Part shown: positions 31,725 to 37,316 of the stretch, one piece after another
How positions within the stretch are numbered: the stretch's first letter is position 1
How the letters are laid out: each line of letters starts with the position of its first letter
DNA from: DATBFX01 sp036558305
GTDB lineage: Bacteria; Chloroflexota; Chloroflexia; Thermomicrobiales; UBA6265
Length of the DNA: 37,316 nt
Direction: 5' to 3'
Assembly: GCA_036558305.1 (NCBI GenBank)
Contig: DATBFX010000403.1
Location: forward strand, 1 to 37,316
Program-made: the position numbers and the translations under genes
The notes under the pieces: generated by a model
What the model was told of the DNA's origin: nothing
What the model saw: only the letters and a program-made list of their open reading frames with translations
Database searches by the model: none

Positions 31725-31753
31725 GTGGGCCGGGAGTTCTCCCGGCCCACTTT
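31725..31753 (+). terminator. Intercistronic hairpin between binding-protein and permease genes
   Basis: GTGGGCCGGG (31725-31734) and CCCGGCCCAC (31741-31750) pair perfectly around AGTTCT, followed by TTT. It is likely a partial terminator or mRNA stabiliser, as is common after ABC binding-protein genes. Confidence 0.6.
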
Positions 31754-31818
31754 CGTACAGGATCGCGTTCAGACGGAACCGACCGGGCGCGGGCCGGGTC
31801 GTCGTCTGGAGAACCCCG

Positions 31819-32793
31819 ATGGACTTCAATACCCCCCTGTTCCTCCAGTACATCATCATCGGTCTGGCGAACGGTTCGCTGATCGCGCTGATCGCACTCG
31901 GCTATACCCTCGTCTACGGCATCGTCGAACTCATCAACTTCGCCCACGGCGAGGTCTTCATGATGGGCGCGTTCTTTTCGTTTAGCGTCGTCGCCTGGGT
32001 CGGCGTCACCAGCAAGAGTCCGTGGGGGGAAATCTTCGGCGTCGCCCTTCTGGCGCTCCTCGGGGGCATGGCCTTCGGCGCGCTGATCAATTTCAGCATC
32101 GACCGTTTCGCCTATCGGCGGTTGCGCCACGCACCGCGGCTGGCGCCGCTCATCTGCGCGATCGGATTCAGTTTCATCTTGCAGCAACTCGCGATCTACT
32201 GGAAAGGTTCGAATCCGCTCCTGCCGCCGCAGTTGATTCCCACGAAGTACAAGACCTACAACATCCTGACCCATTGGCTCGGTCTTGAGACGAAGGTGCG
32301 CATCCGTCCGCTCGATCTGGCGGTGTTCCTCGTCACGATTCCGCTCCTGTTTCTCTTGAGCTGGTTCATCCACCACACGCGCACCGGCAAGGCGATGCGG
32401 GCAACCGCGCAAGACCGCGACGCCGCGTTGCTGATGGGCATCGACGTCAACCGGACCATCTCGATCGCCTTCATCGTCGGCGGCGCCCTGGCCGGAGCGG
32501 CGGGAATGATCGCCCTGTACTACACCAACACCGCCCGCCCCACGATGGGGTTCCGCTACGGGCTCTTCGCCTTCACCGCCGCGGTGCTCGGCGGGATCGG
32601 CAACCTGAACGGTGCCGTACTCGGCGGATTCGCGATCGGACTCGTCTGGTCGTTTAGCGACGGGTTCGTCAAACAGTACGTCTCGGGGTGGGGGGCGGAG
32701 TGGACACCAGTCGTGATCTTCGGACTGTTGGTCGTCACGATGATTTTCCGTCCGAGCGGGATCCTGGGTGAGCAGACCGCGGAGAAGGTGTGA
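31819..32793 (+). CDS. livH: Branched-chain amino acid ABC transporter permease LivH
   Basis: 324 residues with eight or so membrane helices. Family motifs include YTLVYGIVELINFAHGEVFMMGAFFSF near the N-terminus, AYRRLRHAPRLAPLICAIGFSFILQQ, GKAMRATAQDRDAALLMGIDVNRTISIAF (the EAA-like loop that contacts the ATPases) and AAVLGGIGNLNGAVLGGFAIGL. LivH pairs with LivM to form the channel. It starts 112 bases after the binding-protein gene and its stop overlaps the livM start (TGATG). Confidence 0.95.
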   Translation: MDFNTPLFLQYIIIGLANGSLIALIALGYTLVYGIVELINFAHGEVFMMGAFFSFSVVAWVGVTSKSPWGEIFGVALLALLGGMAFGALINFSIDRFAYRRLRHAPRLAPLICAIGFSFILQQLAIYWKGSNPLLPPQLIPTKYKTYNILTHWLGLETKVRIRPLDLAVFLVTIPLLFLLSWFIHHTRTGKAMRATAQDRDAALLMGIDVNRTISIAFIVGGALAGAAGMIALYYTNTARPTMGFRYGLFAFTAAVLGGIGNLNGAVLGGFAIGLVWSFSDGFVKQYVSGWGAEWTPVVIFGLLVVTMIFRPSGILGEQTAEKV

Positions 32794-34007
32794 TGGCGAT
32801 GTCCGCGTCGAGTCTGTCGCTGCGTCGGGCCGTCTCGACCGAGCCGGATGAAGAGAAGTCGTCCGGTCGCGCCAACGCCTATCTCGCGCTCGCGATTCTC
32901 CTCTTCGCGCTTTACCCCTTCCTCGACAAGGCACTGAGCCTCGGCCGCCTCGGTTCGTGGGGCTCGATCTTCGTCTACGTCCTGCTGGCGATGGGTCTCA
33001 ACATCGTCGTCGGTTACGCCGGTCTGCTCGATCTCGGGTACGCGGCGTTCTTCGCGATCGGCGCCTACACGATCGGCTTTCTCACCTCACCGTCGAGCTA
33101 CTTCATCCAGAAGGGCTGGGTACCCGAATGGCTCCAGCATTTCTGGCCCGCGTTGGCGATCTCCTGGATGACGGCGGCGATCTTCGGTGTTTTGCTCGGG
33201 GCGCCGACCCTGCGTCTCCGCGGCGACTACCTGGCGATCGTCACGCTCGGGTTCGGCGAGATCGTCCCCAACTTCTTTCTCAACGCCGAGAAGATCACCA
33301 ACGGAACCCGCGGCTTGAGTTCGATTGCGAAACCGGATGGCTTCACGATCCTCGGTCACACGTTTACCTTCGGACCGACCGATCAACGCAACTGGTACTG
33401 GCTGATCCTTCTGATCGGGTTGTTGTCCCTTTTCATGATCCGCCGCTTCTACGATTCCCGGCTGGGCCGGACCTGGATGGCGATCCGCGAGGACGAGATC
33501 GCCGCCTCGAGTATGGGTGTCAACCTCGTTTCGACCAAGCTCTGGGCGTTCGCCCTGGGGGCGTCGTTCGCCGGGTTCGCCGGTTCGGTCTATGCCTCCT
33601 ATTTTCAGTACGTCCATCCGAGCAATTTCCAGTTTTCGGTGTCGGTCACGATCCTGGCGATGGTCATTCTCGGCGGTATGGGAAACATCTATGGGGTGAT
33701 CGCGGGCGCCCTGCTGATCGGCTATTTCGACCGCATCCTCTCCGAACAACTCAACCCCCCGCTTCACTGGATCGGCAACAACCTCAACGTCCATTTCCTG
33801 GCCAATCATGACCTGAAGCAAGACAAATTCATGGTCTTCGGTTTGGCGCTCGTCTTGATGATGCTCCTGCGGCCGGAGGGACTCTTCCCGAGTTCGCGCC
33901 GCCGGGCCGAGTTGCGCCCGGAAACGGAGGGCGAGCGTGTCCACGAGACCCAGCAACTCTACGACATCCGCTACGAAAACGAACCGGCGGTCGGAGAACG
34001 CGCATGA
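32793..34007 (+). CDS. livM: Branched-chain amino acid ABC transporter permease LivM
   Basis: 404 residues from ATG 32793, which overlaps the livH stop; GGAGAAGG lies upstream, and a GTG three bases earlier is possible. Motifs: GLNIVVGYAGLLDLGYAAFFAIGAYT, LRGDYLAIVTLGFGEIVPNFFLNAE, SRLGRTWMAIREDEIAASSMGVNLVSTKLWAFALGASFAGFAGS (coupling loop) and VILGGMGNIYGVIAGALLIG. The C-terminal tail of about 45 residues is charged and cytoplasmic. It is the second half of the transmembrane pore. It overlaps livG by 4 bases (ATGA). Confidence 0.95.
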   Translation: MAMSASSLSLRRAVSTEPDEEKSSGRANAYLALAILLFALYPFLDKALSLGRLGSWGSIFVYVLLAMGLNIVVGYAGLLDLGYAAFFAIGAYTIGFLTSPSSYFIQKGWVPEWLQHFWPALAISWMTAAIFGVLLGAPTLRLRGDYLAIVTLGFGEIVPNFFLNAEKITNGTRGLSSIAKPDGFTILGHTFTFGPTDQRNWYWLILLIGLLSLFMIRRFYDSRLGRTWMAIREDEIAASSMGVNLVSTKLWAFALGASFAGFAGSVYASYFQYVHPSNFQFSVSVTILAMVILGGMGNIYGVIAGALLIGYFDRILSEQLNPPLHWIGNNLNVHFLANHDLKQDKFMVFGLALVLMMLLRPEGLFPSSRRRAELRPETEGERVHETQQLYDIRYENEPAVGERA

Positions 34008-34948
34008 GCGAGACGATCCCCGCCGCCGCGCCGCCCGCGGCCCCCGCGATCGTCCTCCAGGCATCCGCCGTCACCAAGCGATTCGGCGGTTTGACCGCGG
34101 TTGACGGCGTCGACCTGGCGATTCCCGCGGGCGCGATCCAGGGTTTGATCGGTCCGAACGGCGCGGGCAAGACGACCTTTTTCAACATCATCGCCGGGAT
34201 CTACCGGCCGACCGAGGGAACCGTCCTCTTCGAAGGGAACCCGATCCAGACCGGGCACGGCTATCCGGCGCTTCGGCCGGACCAGGTCGCCGCCCGCGGC
34301 ATCGCGCGGACGTTCCAAAACATTCGCCTGTTCGCCAACATGACCGCGCAGGAGAACGTGCTGATCGGGATGCACACCAGGCTGCGATCGAGCCCGCTCG
34401 GCGCTCTGCTCCGGCTTCCTTCGGTCCGACGAGAGGAACGGGCCGCGCGCGAAAGGGCGCGCGAATTGCTGGCCTACGTCGGTTTGCCCGGCAAGGGGCA
34501 CGAGACCGCCAAGAATCTCGCCTACGGCGACCAGCGACGACTCGAGATCGCCCGCGCCCTCGCCAGCCAACCCCGGATGCTCTTGCTCGACGAACCGACA
34601 GCGGGCATGAACCCCAACGAGACGGCGCAGATGACCCGCTTCATCGACCAGATGCGCCACGAGTTGGGGTTGACGATCCTCCTCATCGAGCACGACATGA
34701 AGGTCGTCATGGGCATCTCCGACCGCGTCGCCGTGCTCGACCACGGCCAGAAGATCGCGGACGGCACGCCCTTCGAGGTCCAACGAAACCCGGTGGTGGT
34801 CGAGGCGTACCTGGGGAAAGGCGCGGCGCAAACCGAGCCGCCGGCCGAACAGCCGTCAGCCCTCAGCCCTCAGCCGTCAGCAGAGACGGACAGACGGACA
34901 GACGGACAGACGGACAAGACGACGATACCGCACAGTACTGACGGCTGA
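34004..34948 (+). CDS. livG: ABC transporter ATP-binding protein LivG, with repeat-encoded tail
   Basis: 314 residues. The nucleotide-binding domain shows Walker A GPNGAGKTT (50-58), the LivG-specific ARGIARTFQNIRLFANMTAQENVLIGMH, a signature region LAYGDQRRLEIARALA, Walker B MLLLDEPTAGMNP, and the switch LIEHDMKVVMGISDRVAVLDHG. The family ends near residue 275 (VVVEAYLGKGA). The last 35 residues or so (SALSPQPSAETDRRTDGQTDK...) come from a composite of heptamer and octamer repeats that also supplies the stop codon. The signature has YGDQRRLE where LivG usually has YGxQRRLE, so it is intact. LivG hydrolyses ATP together with LivF. Confidence 0.95.
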   Translation: MSETIPAAAPPAAPAIVLQASAVTKRFGGLTAVDGVDLAIPAGAIQGLIGPNGAGKTTFFNIIAGIYRPTEGTVLFEGNPIQTGHGYPALRPDQVAARGIARTFQNIRLFANMTAQENVLIGMHTRLRSSPLGALLRLPSVRREERAARERARELLAYVGLPGKGHETAKNLAYGDQRRLEIARALASQPRMLLLDEPTAGMNPNETAQMTRFIDQMRHELGLTILLIEHDMKVVMGISDRVAVLDHGQKIADGTPFEVQRNPVVVEAYLGKGAAQTEPPAEQPSALSPQPSAETDRRTDGQTDKTTIPHSTDG

Positions 34949-34961
34949 CGGCTAAGGGCTC
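34850..34961 (+). repeat. Composite heptamer-octamer repeat element at the livG/livF junction
   Basis: Four heptamers CAGCC[GC]T (34850-34877) are followed by four perfect octamers GACGGACA (34885-34916), a 24-base spacer, and three inverted heptamers (34941-34961). The heptamer blocks form a 17-base inverted repeat with one mismatch. The element encodes the livG tail, creates its TGA stop (34946-34948) and leaves AAGGG as ribosome site for livF. Confidence 0.8.
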
Positions 34962-34967
34962 ACGACG

Positions 34968-35669
34968 ATGCTTCAGGTCCAAGACGTCCACACCTTCTAC
35001 GGGCACATCCACGCGCTCAAAGGCGTCTCGCTCGAGGTCCAACAGGGCGAGATCGTGACGTTGATCGGCTCCAACGGCGCCGGCAAGAGCACGACGCTCA
35101 AGACGATCTCTGGGTTGCTGCAACCGCGGACCGGTCAGATCCTGCTCAGAGGCAAGTCCTTGAACGGGATCCCGGCACACAAGGTCGCGACCATGGGTGT
35201 CGCGCAGTCGCCGGAGGGACGGCGCGTCTTTCCGCGGATGACCGTCCTCGAAAACCTCGAGATGGGGGCGTTCGTGCGCGGGAAAGCTGACCCGAACGAT
35301 CTGACCCGCGTCTTCGATCTCTTCCCGCGCCTCAAAGAGCGGATCAACCAGAAGGCCGGGACGATGTCCGGCGGCGAGCAGCAGATGCTCGCGATCGGGC
35401 GCGCCCTGATGGCGCATCCGTCGCTCCTTCTGCTCGACGAACCGTCGATGGGTCTCTCACCGATCCTGGTCGAGACGATCTTTGGCGTCGTCAAAGAGAT
35501 CAACACCCAGGGCACCACCGTGCTCCTGGTCGAGCAAAACGCGCTGATGGCCCTCGGCATCGCCCACCGTGGCTACGTCCTCCAAACCGGCCAGATCGTC
35601 CTTTCCGACAACGCCCAGACCCTGCTCCGCAACGAGACCGTCCGCAAAGCCTACCTCGGCGAGGAATAG
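34968..35669 (+). CDS. livF: ABC transporter ATP-binding protein LivF
   Basis: 233 residues, standard LivF length. Motifs: VHTFYGHIHALKGVSLEV, Walker A GSNGAGKSTT (34-43), VAQSPEGRRVFPRMTVLENLEMG, signature MSGGEQQMLAIGRALM, Walker B LLLLDEPSMGLSP and LLVEQNALMALGIAHRGYVLQTG. It is the second ATPase of the importer. The start ATG 34968 follows the repeat element, whose last heptamer provides AAGGG 9 bases upstream. It has no tail extension. Confidence 0.96.
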   Translation: MLQVQDVHTFYGHIHALKGVSLEVQQGEIVTLIGSNGAGKSTTLKTISGLLQPRTGQILLRGKSLNGIPAHKVATMGVAQSPEGRRVFPRMTVLENLEMGAFVRGKADPNDLTRVFDLFPRLKERINQKAGTMSGGEQQMLAIGRALMAHPSLLLLDEPSMGLSPILVETIFGVVKEINTQGTTVLLVEQNALMALGIAHRGYVLQTGQIVLSDNAQTLLRNETVRKAYLGEE

Positions 35670-35771
35670 TCTTCGCCGCGTCCCCACCGTCCGTGCGACA
35701 ATCGAGGCGATGGATGTATGCAAGGGCGTAGCGCCCGGACGGACGCCGGCCGCGCGGGAAAGGATGCTTCC

Positions 35772-36428
35772 ATGACCGAACTCCAGGAACGAGCCGATCT
35801 CGACGAATACGCCCTCGATGCGCCGCGCCTACGCGAGTTCATCGAAGCGGTGAAAGCGATCCGCACCTCCAACGACGATCCCAAGGAGATCATCGCCGCG
35901 ATCCGTCCGCACTTCGCGGCGCTCCTCGCCGACCAGGACTGGTTGCCGGCGATGTACCAGGAACCCCACTCGGAGGGCGGAATGGGGAGCGGCATCGGCA
36001 CCTGGCTGCTCTACCGCACCACCGACGGCACACTAGCCCTCTCCTCCCTCGTCGTGCCGCCCGGCGCCCAAACACCCGTCCACGACCACCTGGCATGGGG
36101 GCTGGTCGGTCTTTACAAGGGAGAGCAGGACGAGGAAGTCTTCGTCCGTCGCGACGACGGCACCTCCGATGTCCACGCCGAGCTCGACGTGATCGCCCGC
36201 AACCATCTTCGGCGCGGCGATTTCTACGAGTTGCTGCCGGAGGTCGACATCCACCGCGTCAAGACGACGTCGGATGTCACCTCCGTTTCCCTCCACCTGC
36301 TCGGCATCGACAACGGTTGCATCTGGCGCCACCGTTTCCTCCCCGAGGAAGAGCGGATCGTGCCGTTCAAGTCCGGGTATGTCAACGTGCCGTGCGAGCA
36401 GGAAGGAGCGGAAGCGGGCTCGCAATGA
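35772..36428 (+). CDS. Cupin, cysteine-dioxygenase-like metal enzyme (COG5553 type)
   Basis: 218 residues from ATG 35772, with AAAGGA about 10 bases upstream. The central cupin has TPVHDHLAWGLVGLYKGEQDEEVF (metal ligands His104 and His106; acidic pair 121-122), and a later SVSLHLLGIDNG supplies the probable third His. The N-terminal helix bundle (LREFIEAVKAIRTSNDDPKEIIAAIRPHFAALL) matches thiol-dioxygenase-like 'predicted metal-dependent double-stranded beta-helix' proteins. Those bind non-haem iron; a thiol substrate such as cysteine or 3-mercaptopropionate is plausible but unproven. It follows livF by 102 bases, so it may share the transcript, which would fit amino-acid uptake. Confidence 0.82.
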   Translation: MTELQERADLDEYALDAPRLREFIEAVKAIRTSNDDPKEIIAAIRPHFAALLADQDWLPAMYQEPHSEGGMGSGIGTWLLYRTTDGTLALSSLVVPPGAQTPVHDHLAWGLVGLYKGEQDEEVFVRRDDGTSDVHAELDVIARNHLRRGDFYELLPEVDIHRVKTTSDVTSVSLHLLGIDNGCIWRHRFLPEEERIVPFKSGYVNVPCEQEGAEAGSQ

Positions 36429-36447
36429 TGCTACAGGAGTGCGAACC

Positions 36448-36996
36448 ATGTCGGTGACAACCAAGCTCTTCACCGCCGACGATCTGGCGGCCATGGGGGA
36501 CGACTCCCACTACGAGCTCATTCGCGGGGAGTTGCGGGAGAAGGTGCCAACGAAGCTACGGCACGGGAAGGTCGCCGGGCGCTTCCATACGCATCTCGGG
36601 GTGTACTCGCTCACGGTGTTGCCGGGCGAGGTCATCCATGGCGAGACGGGCTATCACCTGGAGGACAATCCCGACTCAGTAGTGATGCCCGATGTCTCGT
36701 TCATTCGCCGGGACCGCATGCCCGCTGATGACGCTTTAGATTCCTTCGCCCGAGTCGCGCCCGACGTCGCCGTCGAGGTGAGGTCGCCTTCCAATACACA
36801 GCGAGAAATCGAGGTGAAGATCGTCATCTACCTCGCCGCCGGTGTGCGACTGGTCCTGGTTGCCGACCCCGAGACAAAGGAGATCGAAGCGCATCTGCCG
36901 GATGGCAGCGTCCGCGTCTATGGCGTCGGGGAAGACCTCGACGGTGGAGACGTGTTGCCCGGATTCCGCGTTCCGGTCGCGGCGTTTTTCGACTGA
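36448..36996 (+). CDS. Uma2-family (DUF820) PD-(D/E)XK nuclease-fold protein
   Basis: 182 residues from ATG 36448. The family pattern is FTADDLAAMGDDSHYELIRGELRE, then GETGYHLEDNPDSVVMPDVSFIRRDRM, DVAVEVRSPSNTQREIEVKIVIYLAAGVRLVLVADPETKEI and DGGDVLPGFRVPVAAFF. The Asp in PDVSF, Glu in VEVRSPS and Lys in EVKIVIYLAAG build the PD-(D/E)XK core. Uma2 genes are abundant in Chloroflexota, Deinococcota and cyanobacteria; their role is unknown and the association with mobile or selfish elements is unproven. It lies 19 bases after the cupin gene. Confidence 0.9.
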   Translation: MSVTTKLFTADDLAAMGDDSHYELIRGELREKVPTKLRHGKVAGRFHTHLGVYSLTVLPGEVIHGETGYHLEDNPDSVVMPDVSFIRRDRMPADDALDSFARVAPDVAVEVRSPSNTQREIEVKIVIYLAAGVRLVLVADPETKEIEAHLPDGSVRVYGVGEDLDGGDVLPGFRVPVAAFFD

Positions 36997-37008
36997 GGCG
37001 GAGACGGC

Positions 37009-37316
37009 ATGACCGATGGCACGGGCGGTCTGAGCGGCAAGATCGCGATCGTCACCGGCGCGGGCACCGGCGTTGGCCGTGCCACCGCGCTCGCACTGGC
37101 CGGCGAGGGCGTCTCCACCGTTTTGGTCGGCCGCCGCCGCGACCGGCTGGAAGAGACGGCCGCCCTCGTCGCGGCAGGGAGGGGCACGGCGCTCGTGACG
37201 CCGGCAGACGTCGCCGACGAAATCGCCGTCGCCGACGTCGTCGCCCGCGCCGTCGCGCAGTTCGGCGGCATCGACGTCTTGATCAACGCCGCCGCGGTCG
37301 GCCTCTACGGTCCGGT
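37009..37316 (+). CDS. Short-chain dehydrogenase/reductase, partial (N-terminal part)
   Basis: 102 codons are visible from ATG 37009; the gene leaves the window. MTDGTGGLSGKIAIVTGAGTGVGRA has the SDR cofactor motif TGxxxGxG, VGRRRDRLEE suggests NADP preference (Arg pair after strand 2), TPADVADEIAV is the strand-3/4 Asp region, and DVLINAAAVG is the NNAG-equivalent. The catalytic Ser-Tyr-Lys part lies beyond the window. The substrate is unknown. It starts 12 bases after the Uma2 gene. Confidence 0.9.
   Translation, partial: MTDGTGGLSGKIAIVTGAGTGVGRATALALAGEGVSTVLVGRRRDRLEETAALVAAGRGTALVTPADVADEIAVADVVARAVAQFGGIDVLINAAAVGLYGP

Noticed and set aside
34885..34916. Octamer arrays considered as iterons of a replication origin
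   Set aside because: No replication-initiator gene or AT-rich stretch is adjacent, and the arrays lie inside coding sequence.
1..37316. tRNA, rRNA and insertion-sequence search by eye
   Set aside because: No cloverleaf with TTCRANY-type T-loop in an intergenic gap, no rRNA-like stretch and no transposase were seen.

Overview
The window is a GC-rich, gene-dense bacterial chromosome segment. Starts are often GTG, several genes overlap by 4-8 bases, and exported proteins carry twin-arginine signals. MalT/LuxR-type and PucR-type regulators, a luciferase-like F420-type oxidoreductase and a Tat-exported ABC binding protein suggest a Chloroflexota (Thermomicrobia-like) or actinobacterial-type genome. 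This placement is inferred from gene content only. No rRNA, tRNA, CRISPR array or insertion sequence was found.

Left end (1-1070): a minus-strand operon runs DUF4160, then DUF2442, then a thioredoxin-fold gene that leaves the window. The thioredoxin-fold gene reads cleanly through one in-frame TGA exactly where the first redox cysteine should be (U-R-G-C). A hairpin directly downstream fits the bacterial SECIS layout. It is a strong selenoprotein candidate and the most interesting object here. The DUF4160 gene lacks a canonical start codon where its conserved N-terminus begins.

1071-8123: sixA-like phosphatase, then the mismatch-repair pair mutS and mutL with an inositol-monophosphatase-family gene between them, then a LytR-CpsA-Psr envelope protein. 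mutS has a consensus -10 box so close to its ATG that its mRNA is probably leaderless.

8169-16685: single metabolic genes: SRPBCC protein, methyltransferase, Gfo/Idh/MocA oxidoreductase, GNAT acetyltransferase, SnoaL-like protein, luciferase-like oxidoreductase, a DUF433/DUF5615 toxin-antitoxin pair, a CocE/NonD hydrolase and a small membrane protein. Hairpins lie in many of the gaps.

16742-22567 (minus strand): a GMC flavoprotein with its Tat-exported gluconate-2-dehydrogenase subunit-3 partner, an orphan fumarase-beta-like protein, and a large GAF/PucR regulator with a palindrome upstream. AbrB/PIN toxin-antitoxin genes face the other way.

23609-30335: parA-parB, a MalT-type LuxR regulator, and a membrane-anchored zinc-ribbon/PQQ-propeller protein.

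30336-35669: a complete branched-chain-amino-acid-type ABC importer (binding protein, livH, livM, livG, livF). It has a near-consensus promoter and a leader with three consecutive hairpins. It is followed by a cupin thiol-dioxygenase-like gene, a Uma2 nuclease-fold gene and the start of a short-chain dehydrogenase.

Arrays of an 8-base unit (GACGGACA) occur at three places: the 3' end of parA, the 3' end of livG, and beside the importer promoter. In the two genes they encode nearly the same C-terminal peptide and lie directly before the next gene's start.
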